Assembly (NCBI GenBank): GCA_036245525.1
Contig: BTPG01000001.1
Coordinates: 174,535,402-174,599,401 of the forward strand
Source: Semisulcospira habei
Lineage: Eukaryota > Mollusca > Gastropoda > Semisulcospiridae
Direction of reading: 5' to 3'
DNA length: 64,000 bases
Shown here: piece after piece, positions 29,866 to 42,700 of the stretch
Numbering within the stretch: position 1 is the first letter of the stretch
Layout: the number at the start of each line of letters is the position of its first letter
Position numbers and translations under genes: made by a program
Notes under the pieces: generated by a model
Seen by the model: only the letters and a program-made list of their open reading frames with translations
What the model was told of the DNA's origin: nothing
Databases searched by the model: none

Positions 29866-32800
29866 CCATGCATGTATGCATCCACCCACCCATCCATCCA
29901 TCAGTCAGTCCGTCATTAAGTCGATCCATCCATCCATCGACCAGTCATTCAGACAGTCCGTCCGTCCAACCCCATCCATCCATCCATCCATCCATGGGGC
30001 GGTCCGTGGCGCAGTGGTTAAGGCGCCTGCCACCAATGCCAAAGGTGCGCGGTTCGATACCGGGTTCCGGCGTTGGACTTTTCTCCTCTGGTAAGTGTCA
30101 CCGTTAATTCGGGCGGACCGTCGGGGGTTCTTTCTCCGGGTACTCCGGTTCTTCCACCCCCCCCCCCCACCCCCACTCCCCACACTTTGGTACCGGTCTC
30201 AGGCCACTTTACAAATTTCAAATACAAGCGATCAAAAATCTCTGTAACTTCAGTAGCTGACTGGCCCTTCGTTTGTCTTGTATTGTGTTTGTCTTAAATG
30301 GCGTAAATCCGTGTCTGTTTCGTGAGTGTGTGTGTTGGGTTTCAGGCGCGGCGCTTTGAGTCGATTTCCCCAAAATTGAGAAAAAGCGCCTATATAATAA
30401 CGGTATTATTATTATTATTATTATCAATGTCTTTAATTTGACTTTCTAAAACAACATTCCCTACCTTGCAGAAAATGCGGATGCAAGCCTACGACGGAGC
30501 CAACCACCGTGTTGCCGTGGGCTACTTTGATGTTACAGACAACCTGTACACAAAACACATTCTTGACTATGGAAAGGTAGGGGCAGTTCAGCTTTTAACA
30601 CATTTCAAGCGTCCTACATCCGGATACGCAGCGTTATGTCGGCTTTTTGCCGCGACTCCGGATGCAGCATGTGTCGCCTGAGTGAACGTCCGACCTATGT
30701 CGCGTAATTTCTTTTCCGCGCTCTGTTTCGCATCTTAATGCGAAATATCTTTTCCGATAAGGCAGAACTATGTGTGGAGCTCGCATTACGGAACTCGGTT
30801 GGGAAAAGAAATTTTGCGTTAAGATGCCTGTCTTGACATGGAGAATAAAAAGATGACACCAACTTTGAAACTGTCAACATTCTTGTGCCAATTTCCCCCC
30901 CGACTGTAACATCGTTCATAAATGACACTTCTACAAACGTGTAAAGATTTATTTTCTGTAAGTTAATATGAATATACAAACAGTTGTTGGGTCCCAATCT
31001 CGGTGTCGACCCAGCCTCGGCCAAAGTGATATATACTGCTCACAAATAGTAAGGTATATTAACTTTTCAGCTTGAATTATTAATAGTCCGCAGAATCAGT
31101 ATAATCAACGGGTATATCAGTGATTAGCCATCCCACTGGTCTACAATTTCACAACATTTGTGTGGCATACAGTGCTCACATAAAGTAAAGGATGTATTAC
31201 TTTTAGCTTGAATTATTACTTACTTACTTACGCCTGTCACCCCTACCCGGGTATAGGCCGTCGACGAGAGACCTCCAGCGACTCTTGTACTGTGCTTCTC
31301 CTTCGATTTTACTCCAGGTGGTTCCCAGTCTCTTGATGTCTCAGCTTGGAGGTCTCGACGCCAGGTGTTTCTCGGCCTGCCTCTTTTCCTCTTTCCCTGG
31401 GGGTTCCATGACAATGCCTGCCTAGTGATACTGGAAACTGGCTTTCTCAGACTGTGACCAATTCATCCCCATCTTCTTCGCCCAATTTCATTCTCTGCTG
31501 TTATCTGCTCTGTTCTCTCCCAGAGTCTGACGTTGCTGATCTTCTATGGCCAGTGAATTTTCAAAATTCTTCTAAGGCAACTGTTTATGAAGATCTGTAC
31601 TCTGTTGACTGTGGTTTTTGTCAATCTCCAAATCTCTGCTCCATATAGGAGAACTGCTTTTACGTTGGAGTTGAAAATCCGGACTTTGGTGTTGTGACAG
31701 CTCTCTGGAACTCACACTTTTTTCAACTGGAGAAAGGCTGCTCTTGCTTTACCGATTCGTGCTCTGACATCTGCATCAGTGCCGCCTTTTTTGTCTATGA
31801 TGCTCCCGAGATAGGTGAAGGACTCCACCTCCTCCAACGGGGTGCCAGCAAGCAAGACTGGTTCTTCCCTGGTTGCGTTCAGCCTCATTGTCTTTGTTTT
31901 CTGTTTGTGAATGGTGAGGCCCACTTGGGACGAGATGTCAGCAAGCCTCGTGGTCTTGTCCTGCATTTGTTGATGAGTGTGGGACAGTAAAGCCAAGTCA
32001 TCTGCAAAATCGAGGTCGTCAAGCTGTGTCCACAGTGTCCACTGTATTCCACTTCGTCTGTGCTCTGTGGTCCTCTTCATGACCCAGTCTATGGCCAGTA
32101 GGAAGAGGAACGGAGACAGCAAACATCCGTGCCTGACACCGGTTCTGACCTGGAGCTCTCTGGTGGATCACGCGACATGTCATGCCATCGTAGCTGCTCT
32201 TGATCAGGCGGACGAGCTTTGTGGGTACACCGTAGTGTCGTAGGAGTTTCCACAGAGTCTCTCGGTCTACGCTGTCAAATGCTTTCTCGTAATCTACAAG
32301 TTGACGTACAGCGGGGAGCTCCACTCCAGAGACTTTTCCACGATGATGCGGAGAGTGGCGATCTGGTCTGTACATGATCGTACACAAACCAAGGGGAATC
32401 ACAGCGCTGGACAGACAAACAGTTAGATCCCCTGCCCCCGCCTATCAGGTATAGAACAAGACGATCATGTCCATCCTCTGATGGAAATGATCGTCTTGTT
32501 CTATACCTGCGTATTTCTCTGTGGGCTGGCGATTGGGTGCCTGATAGGCGGGGGCAGGGGATCTAACTGTTTGTCTGTCCAGCGCTGTGATTCCCCTTGG
32601 TTTGTGTACAATTCTTCCAGCGCTAGCCTCACCTATCTGGTTTGTGAGTGTATATGATCGGTTTTTCCTGAATCCTGCTTGCTGGTCTCTCAGCTGGGGG
32701 TCGACGGAGCTCTTTATTCTCTCCAGGATGATCTTGTTGAAGACCTTTCCTGGTACTGACAGCAAGGCGATTCCTCTATAGTTGGAACACTTGCTGAGGT

Positions 32801-35800
32801 CGCCTTTCTTGGGAAGCTTGATTAGGTACCCCTCCTTCCAGTCGCCGGCATCACCTCCTCTTCCCAGATCTTTCCAAACAGTGGGTACAGCATCTCTACT
32901 GTTGTCTCTAGGTCTGCTTTCAGAGACTCCGCTGGGATGCCATCTGGCCCTGCTGCTTTGCCGTTTTTCAAAAATGCCACTGCTCTTCTGATCTCTTCCC
33001 GGCTGGGTCTGTCACAGCTGATGGGTAGGTCGGTTTCTGCTGGCTGGATGTCTGGGGGGTCGGGTGGGCTGGGTCTGTTCAGTAACTCTTCAAAATACTC
33101 GGCCCATCTGTCGAGTTGGTCTGCTCTGTCTGCAATAGGCTTACCTTCTTTGTCTTTTACTGGTCTTTCTGTATGCCCGTACTTGCCCGACAATCTTCTG
33201 GTAATGTCGTAGAGCTGTTTTATTTTGCCGCTGCCTGCTGCCTTTTCTGCCTCTGCTGCCAGGCTGTCTGTATAGGCCCTCTTGTCTGCCCTGATACTCC
33301 TCTTCACCTCGCGGTTGGCTTCCGAGTATTTCTCCTGTGCCCTTGCTTTGGCTGCTCTCGTGCGACTGTTGTTGACAACTGCTTTCTTCTGCTTCCTCAC
33401 TTCTATCTTCTTCAAGGTCTGTGCCGACAGCCAGTCCTTGTGATGGTGTTTCCTGAACCCTACAGTGTCTTTGCAGGTTGAGTTCAGCGCCTCTCTAACT
33501 GCCTTCCACTGCTGCTCTGTGGTGACCGCCTCCTCTTCATTTACTAGCTCCTGTAGCGCTTAAAACCGGTTGGACAGCACCAGTTGGAACTCTTCTCTCA
33601 CTCCAGTCTCTCTCAGGAGGCCTACATTATAGCTTTGTCTTCTTGTTGTCTCTGTGCGGCTTTTCTTTAACTTGAGCTTTATTCTTAAGGCAAGCAGATG
33701 GTGGTCAGAGGCGACATCTGCTTCCCTCCTCACTCGAACATCTTGAAGGGATCTTCTAAATTTCTTGCTAGTGCAGATATGGTCTATTTGGTTCTCTGTA
33801 GTATGGTCAGGTGAGACCCAAGTTGCTTTGTGTATTCTTCTGTGTGGGAAGATGCTGCCTCCAATGACAAGTCTGTTTAGAGCACAAAAGTCTACAAACC
33901 TCTCCCCGTTCTCACTCATCTCCCCTAGTCCCTGTCTCCCCATCACCTCTTCGTATCCGGTGTTGTCCTCCCCTATTTTGGCATTAAAATCGCCCATGAC
34001 GATGGTGATGTCTCGCTCCGCACATTTGTCCACAGCACTCTGGGGTCGGTCGTAGAACTCTTGTTTCTCTTCCTCGTCACTGTCATTAGTGGGCGCATAA
34101 CACTGGATGACGTTCAGCTTGATCTTTTTCTTGGTTCTAAAGGCTGCTGTGATAATTCTTGGCCCAAGAGGTTCCCAGACCATCAGCGCTCTCTGTGCCG
34201 CTGGTGACAGCATGAAAGCTACTCCTTCTGTATGGGGGGCATTTTCCACTTCATGACCTGAATACAAAATCATCTCCCCACTTAACAGCCTTTTCTGGCC
34301 AGACTCCGTCCATCTGGCTTCACTGATACGTAAGCAGGAAAAGGTTGTACTTTTGCATTTCCGCTGTTATCTGGCGGCCTTGCCGCTCTGGTACATGGTC
34401 TTGACATTCCATGTGCCCATGGTTGTGCCCCTGGATAGAGAGAGGCGGCTCGGTCCTGTGGCTTCCGAAGACTTCCGGCTTTCACCATAGGACGTCATAA
34501 ATCTTCTGGTAGAAGAACCTTCCTTCTCCAGGAAAGGAATTGCTGTTTGTCTTTTCGTCGGCGTTTCTGTAGCTATTTCCTTATTTGCAGGGTGGGGAAG
34601 CTACCCCCACGCCTAACCCCCTTACTAGGAGGACCAGGGGTTTTCTGTCAGGGTCGCCTTCCCTTAGACCATGTTGGTTCACGGCACCTTATTTCATTCG
34701 GTGCACCCCTCTCGCGAGGGACCCCATATCCACCACCCAGGGGACGCGCCTCAACGCCATATGGTCCCAGCGCGAAGTTGAATTATTAACATGTCCCCAA
34801 AAGTTTGCAGTTATAAGGCGTTTTTCGACATTTTCTTAATTCAAGCTAAATTTATGACGTCCCTTACTTGTTGTGAGCACTGTATGTCACACCAATCATT
34901 GGCAATGTTGTGAAATTGTAGGCCAATGGCCGGGATGGCTGATCACTGATATAACCGTTATTATACCCATTCTGAGAACTTTTAGTAATTCAAGCTGAAA
35001 AGTTAACATATCTTACTATATTTTGGCATTATACGTCACTCTGGCCGAGGTTGGGTCGACGCCGAGGTTGGGACCCAACAAGAGTAACAATATTCGGCAA
35101 CGAAACGTCTTTCGCCATTTCGGTGTGGTATAGGTACACCTACCAATGGCGGCTATGTAGCGCATCGGTATAATTCGGAATTTGCCAGGGCGCACACTTT
35201 CAAAAATCAGTCAACCCTTTGGCTGTCCACAAAAAGCGCTGTCAGCCAAAAAGTTAAAACTCGCCGCCACATACCGTGTAACAGGTAAAGCGCACACACA
35301 CACACACACACACAAACCCACCGCGAGCCAGCTTGCAAGAGGCATAGATCATCATGAGCCACCGCAGTTGCGGGGGCTCATAAGGATCTATGTCTCTTGC
35401 GGACCCCATTTCAAGTGTATCCACGTTTCTTGGACCGATGTTGGGATTTTCTCTTCTTGCGGTTCTTTAGATAAGAATATTTGACGACACTGAGGGGGTT
35501 GAACCGACGATAACTCGAGTGTATTGCCCGTGTGGTGTGCAGGGCTTGCAGTTCCTCGTCAAAGGAGACTGGTATGCGAACCCCACGACGGCCAAGTGCA
35601 CCAAATATCCGCTGATGGGATCTTGGGGAAAGGGTGCATGTGTACCGGGTAGGTACTTCGGTGCGTCTGCGCAGGAGGTTGGTTGGTTAGTTCGGGTTTA
35701 ACGTCCATGGCACCGAAGTGATAATGGACGGCCCTGACGGGCGGGTTATGGGGGACAGGGGATTCTATTACCTATGGAGTACGACCTGAACACTGATCAT

Positions 35801-38800
35801 CTCAGGCGCACGCCAACTGTGCCACTTTTAGTGATTTACCAGGACCTTTCAACGGACATGCTATGGAACAAGCCCGTCTCTTCCCCCTGGATTGCGAGGC
35901 GGGGCGGGACGGGGATTCGAACCCACGACCCGGCGATTCCCTTCGCTCTCCTGTTCCGACGCTCAACCGCCTGAGCTATTTCGGACTCTTTATGCGCAGG
36001 AGGTTTGGGTCGGAGAAACTTGAAGGAGGGGTGGGTTCAATAGGAGGTCATTTTTTCCCAGGTAAAATTTTCCGATCATTCTTTCCCAATGTATTCGGCG
36101 CGGTTTATACAACCATTCTTACGTCATGAACTAATGACGTCAGAATACACGCAAACGGGAGCCCTGGTTAACCCATTAACTGCCAGGGAAAGTCGAAAGA
36201 CACCCATCTGCAAGGGACATAAACCCTCATGAGTCCTCGCGACCGCGGGGGCTCATCAGGGTTTATGTCTCTTGTCAGTCCTGTGTTTGTTATGCCGGCC
36301 TAGTTTTGGTCCCCGTTACTTTGCGTTGGCTTCGCGCGAATGTCGGTCAAGCGTGCAGTGAGTTCGGCGGCAGACGAGCACATTTCGCGTCTGCTGACAG
36401 CGAAGGGGTTAATGCTTATCCTCACTGAGGGAAAAAGAGCTAATTAATTAAATCTACTTCGCTTATGATAACAAGGTCGGGTACAACAAAAGTCGGATAT
36501 GCCAACACTTTTTTAAAATTTTTAACCCATTCAGCCCTGACGCACTACAGCAGGAGATGGGTCGACCATGATAATTCAAGGGTGGTGCCAGATTAGCTTG
36601 GCGCCTGTCGGCGCCAAGCTAATCTGGCACTACCGTTGAATTATCATGGTCGATCCATCTCCTGTAACAGGTGCACAGCGTTAGATGACGCCTCCACAAA
36701 TTTGGGAAATACGTGCTTCGGGCTGAGCGAGTTAAAGTCCCGCCAGCTCTCTTTTTATGCAAATTACTTCGCGATAGTAAACTTCGAATAGAACAACTTG
36801 GAAAAACCTGGCGATTTGTTATATCCCAAGTTTACTGTATAACACGAATGGGCCACAGAAAGACACTTTCAGGTTAGAAATAAAGTATATATTTCAACAT
36901 GTTTTATTTGGTCGGGACTGACTTTGCTTTCAACTCTGGCGCAAAAGAAGAATAGAAAATCCGAAAAGTGAAAGAAACGCGCTTAGAAACGTCACTTACA
37001 ACACAGTTTATTCATTTTGAGAGGTTAAACCATTTTTGGCTCACGTGCGAAGCAAATGAGTCTATGTTTTGGGCCAGTGGTCTTCATGCCGTCGTCTGTG
37101 GTAAACTTTAACGTTGGCATTTTCTCGTAGACTATTCAAGCCACATTCTTCAAACTTGGCCCAATGATACTTTGTGGTAAGACCTTTGTAAACATATCAA
37201 TTTGAGTGACCTCTCACTAAGGTCAAGATCACAGGGGATCAGGAAATAGGTAAAAAATAGCTATATTTTGACATAATTTATTTTTTCTCAAATACTATTT
37301 ACAACTTTAAACCCAAACTTCGTACAAAGATACCTGATGGTAACACCTTTCTGTATGTACTAATTTGGTTGATCACTTGGAAAGGTCAAGGGTCACAAGA
37401 GCTCAGGAAATAGGTGAAAAATAGCCATATTTTGATGAAAGATGTTTTTTCTCAAATACTATTCACAACTTTAAACCCAAACTTGGAACAGAGATACCTG
37501 ATGGCAAGACCGATCTATGCATACTAATTTGGATGACCCCTCAGAAAGGTCAAGGGTCACAAGGGCTCAGGAAATAGGTCTGAAATAGCCATATTTGACA
37601 AAAGATTTTTTTTCTTTCTCAAATACTATTGAAGTCACAACTTTAAACCCAAACTTGCTACAGAGATATCTGATGGGAAGATCTTTCAATGCACACTAAT
37701 TTGGTTGATCTCTCGGAAAGGTCAAGGGTCACAAAAGCTCAGGAAATAGGTCTAAAATAGCCATATTTTGACAAAAGATGTTTTTTTCTCAAATACTATT
37801 CACAACTTAAAACCCAAATTTGTTACAGATACCTTATGGTAAGACCTATGCATATTAATTTGGATGACCCCTTGGAAAGGTCAAGGGTCACAAGAGGCTG
37901 GCAAATGTGTGTAAAAAAATGTTGATTGATAAAATTGTAGGTATTCCCAAATTTTTCTACCAAATTTGGTACAAAGATGATATGGCCTTCCTATGCATAC
38001 TAATTTAGTCGACTCATCACAAAGGCCAAGGGTCACGGGGGGTTGACAGATGTATGAATAATGCTTACATTTTCAGAAAACCTGGATTTTGCTGCTGCAG
38101 AAGCCAGCCCTTGTCACAAAGGTCACACATATCTAAATCGGTCATACACGTGAGCCATAATGGCTTTTGCCTTCTTGTTTTTAAAAAGAAGAACATAGGC
38201 TTGAAAACCTATCTTGTTTTTGCAAAAAGGTAAACTTAATGTTTTGTGAACTTGGGTGAACCCGGGTGTTTGTGGGTGAATAGGTTGGGGAATATATACG
38301 AAGTCGAAGCAGAGGTCGCGTTGACGTACTTTTATTTGTCGTTAAAACAAACAGAACAGCACCTAGGACAAATACAACAAAACACATTATCAGAAATGGT
38401 ACCAGAAAGTTGCATCATACAAATACTGTATTCACTAAATGAACCAACTTAATTTGAGTCATAACTTAAGGCTGAAACGTCATGTTGGCACTAAATTATA
38501 ATTAAAGCCAAAAGATCAATATAAGGCATCATATAATCCTCAAAGATACACATGATCAACCATACCACCCATCATGATATTAACTGGCAACGAAGCATGA
38601 AATCAGCATGCAAATCAGGGCATCTAAGGCATCATGACCATAGAGTAAGCAAATCATACAAACCCTACCAGTAACCGAACATGTAGTGAAATGGGAAACG
38701 ACTACAACACAACCTATAGCAGGTGCAACCATTTATCTCTATAAATATATAGTCTTTCCTAAGCATATAAAGTAACATAAACACAACATTCCTTTTGGTC

Positions 38801-39710
38801 GCTTCTATAACAGTCACACCGCAAACACAATCATACGCATCCAGCGACACATAACAACAAACTAGGTAGCCTGTACTCGCATCACTTTCAATCTAACCCA
38901 CTTTGTACTTTTGGCTCCACAGTCGTACACAGACTCTCACTCATCCATAAAATGGGTACACTAGGGACAGGGACACTTGTGCGCGCACAGTCATCCTACC
39001 TACTAGCATTCACACCACGTTCATACTCAGACCTAGCTATATACACAACACATCACATACATTCCTTGGGCACAATCAAGTGGGAAGAGATGTCACATAC
39101 TTAAATCAATAGTCGCTCTCATTCAGTGTGTGTAGCACAGAACAAAGGAGGAGATAGGCAGAAAAACTTAAGTGTAGGTTGTGGCTTACTTGCATGTGCA
39201 AAAGTAGTTACCTAAGTCTATGCAAAAAGCAACAATAATAGACCTAATGCAAACAGGCATCAACATGCAAAGCAAAGCAACCTCAATAAACAAATCAAAA
39301 GAATACGTCAAACAATATATTATAAACAAACAGAAAGTTCAAGGCAGGGAGAGTGAAAGGAAAGAAAAGAATAATGTGTCGTACACAACTAGTGGCCACA
39401 GGAAATACTGTGTGTTGTTCCTGTGATTCCGGACCCAATGGCACCAGGCCATAGAATGCAGTATAACAGACCAACTTAGATGTCGCACAACCTAGCATGC
39501 TATAAGCTCAGCTCATGTGTCGGTCTGCGATTCCGGACCCAACGACACCAGGCCGCAGGATGCAAAATCACAGACAAACACTACACTGGAGTTACTAAGT
39601 GACGCATAATGGCCAAACACTGTGTCAATCTGCAATCCCGGACCAAATGACACTAGGCCATATAATGCAGAATCCCAGACCGACACAACATGTGAAAGAG
39701 AGAGAGCGAG

Positions 39711-39781
<71 letters not shown>

Positions 39782-42700
39782 TGCATCTTAAAACATGAAC
39801 AATTAGTGTGACATCAAGAGTGTGGATCCGGACCTTAAGAACTTTTACTAAAACAGGCTGCCGGTGCCTTTAACCCCTAGTCACATAATATACATATAAG
39901 GGGCGCCATGTGCGCATACGTCGAACTCACTAATAATTACTATGCGCTAAGCCGTAGAGAAAAGGATCATTTCATAGGAGTGTGCAACCGACTACCCAGA
40001 AAATCAGCGAGTGTTGCCACTTGTTGTAACAGATCAAAGTAAAAGCCTTCACCAGTTAGTTGAATGTATTTAACGTTATAATCAAACACTGCCGATCATA
40101 CACTAAATTTGGAAAGGTAGAAATCTATCGCATTACTCTGCTCGACCCAATGTAAACAAGCAGACGACAAATAGCGGGTCAAGGTCAGACCAAGATGGCT
40201 GTCTATTTTAGCACTCGTGACGTCACACGTATTGCCTGAGTGGAATTCACGCGGAACTAAGCACGACAAGGTGAGAAAGGATAGCAGCGGCAAGAAAGCC
40301 CAATGCATCAAGCACACAATACAAATAACGTATCAAAATCATATATGATCTCAAAACAAACATTCGATGGCAAATCAAACCAAACAAATGAATCAAGCAA
40401 AACAACAAGCACTGAAAGCATCTTCGATCAGTACAACAATCAAGCGAGCATAAAAATAGCTGTCATGTTGTTTTGCCCTGGTTAGAGTCTGAGCTACTGA
40501 TCTAAATACTTCTTTCAGAGACGCAGAGTGTTACAAACAAACTTGGCACAGTGCCAACGAAGCGAAATGAAAGTGTGCGTCATACTGCAACGAACTGATC
40601 ACTCAGTCCTGCCATAAATTCAGTGGATAATCTGGCACTGAAAATATGTTACCCTACAGCAAAGGAGGCTAGCACTTAGACATCAGGCGAAATGGGAACA
40701 AGGGTTTCCAAAACAGTCGCGAAGCAACTTGTTGCGATCGTATCGAAAGAAAGGCCGCTAATGGCTGACTGTCCGACACAGGGCAAAACCGACAATCTAG
40801 CTCGTAACTCTTCATAAGTCCAATAAACAGCTGGTGGATAAAATAACATCATTCATCAACGCACAATGTAACAAGAACATGACTTACGGATATCCCAGTG
40901 GAGATGCGGTTGAAGATAAGCTCAGTGATGGCTCAGAGCGGTGGTAGCTATACTGTCAGTGGGGCAACTCTTAGGACAAAGACTTCCCGCTCTGGCACTG
41001 ACCGGCTTAAATACTCTGTGAGCGAACCGCAAAGAAAGCCACACGGCGCGGAACACAAAATGGTACCAGACAGACCGGAAAATGGGTGAATCTGTGCTTC
41101 CGAGGTACTACAAAAAGAGCCATAACTCAATAATTACTTATCACAAAGGCTTCGGGTTTGAAGCAAAAGACAGGAAAGGTAAATAGCTACAAACTACCAT
41201 AAACTATATTTTAGAGGGAAGTCCTAGGAATTTATTATTAAATTTTAAGGTGGGCTAAGAGGGCTCATTGAAATTTGTAAAAGTAAGTAAATCGCTAATT
41301 GAACTATGGTGATCCTAAAATCACTAAACACCGAGCATATGAGTAGAAGGGGAGTTGCATGAGGAAACTGATGTGAGTTACGGATTCTCGATTGGTAAAG
41401 CCGTTAAAAAGTTATAGAGGCTAGAACACGGACTCACTAACACAACTTTTAGAGTACTACAAAATGACTAGCTGACTGACTTCGTTGCTGGGTTGCGGCC
41501 CCTGGCTAAGCGTGGGTAGCACAAAGGCTTAGAGACTTTGGTGGCCAGAGGGTAAAGGTATAAAAAAAAAACACATCATAGCGTCTCAGCTGGAGGGACC
41601 GCATCAGCCGGTTACAGTTTTTTCTGCATTTCTGACGTAAGAAGCTATGCCTATAAATGTATCGATTTGCAAAGTGTGTATTTTTAACCAGTGTAATACA
41701 CACAGAATGAATATCACGCCAGATCGACCCGGGGTCATTTTGCGTGCGCCAAAATGACCCCGGGTCGATCTGGCGTGATATTCATTCTGACGTGTCATTC
41801 CCCTCACGGTCAAACGATCCCGGGTTCACTCTGACGTGTCACGGGGCAGCAACAGTGCCAGAACCAACCCCGGTGACATGAGTGACGCAAGGTTTGATTG
41901 CGCAGAAAATGCGACCAAGAGTGAAAACTTCTACATGGGTCACCCGGCGGGGCAATACTACCACCCGCTGCAAGCCGTGACCTACACCTACAAGCAAGGG
42001 TCAATGACGGCCAAGGTCATGGTCACTGATGACACGTGCAACCTTGTGGGCGAAGTGGTCTACGACACTGGCAGTACAGGCGAGTTGTCCAGGTTCCAAT
42101 CACTAGTATTAGTATGAAGATAGGGCGAGTCAAGGTTATTTCTTTATCAGAATCCGGTCTGTTTTCAACAAGAGTTGTCTAACCCGAAATAGTAATAGTG
42201 TTTTAACTGCATTAAGCGGGGGTTTTTTTTCTTTCTTTCGTCGTTCTCTTTCTTTGTTGGGCTGAAATTTCTTTGCATTTTATTCACTTGTCAGTCCCCT
42301 CAGTTCAGGTCTGAATGTTTGTTATCATCTTCAATGGGCCGACGGCGGCCGAAGTGGGCCCGTGCCGAACTGTGCACGGGCCCGATTCGGCCGTGGTCGG
42401 ACCGAGGACCATTGTTTACTGGGTTTCTATCGAGTGCAAGGGTCGTGATGTGTGCGACAGGGATAGCTAAGGTGATCAACCGTCTGTACGTCAACCAGTC
42501 CATGGACGCCAATAGCAACTGGTTCATCATCAACCCAAACATCACCTGTGTGCCTGATCCTGTAAGTGTCCAGTTTTTTGTCCTCGGACGCTGAAAACGT
42601 AGAAGACAATTCACAAACAAAATGAAAAGCCCACAGAAACTTGCAATGAGTACACACACCTAAAGCACCCAAGGAAATTTGATAGAGATTACCCCTTTCG

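Larger units (their letters stand above)
30986..35079. mobile_element. Long fold-back element split by an RTE LINE
   Basis: An arm of about 227 bases (30986-31212, starting GTTGGGTCCCAATCTCGG) reappears inverted at about 34850-35079 (ending CCGAGGTTGGGACCCAAC) with moderate divergence. The RTE element occupies the loop. This looks like a terminal-inverted-repeat element or MITE dimer that received a later LINE insertion. It lies in intron 3 of gene B. Confidence 0.75.

Noticed and set aside
30000..30075. Functional tRNA gene
   Set aside because: A and B boxes are present, but the sequence continues into a SINE body with an (ATT)n tail and has several copies; it does not fold into a complete tRNA. 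The same applies to 53502 and 35915-35995 (minus).
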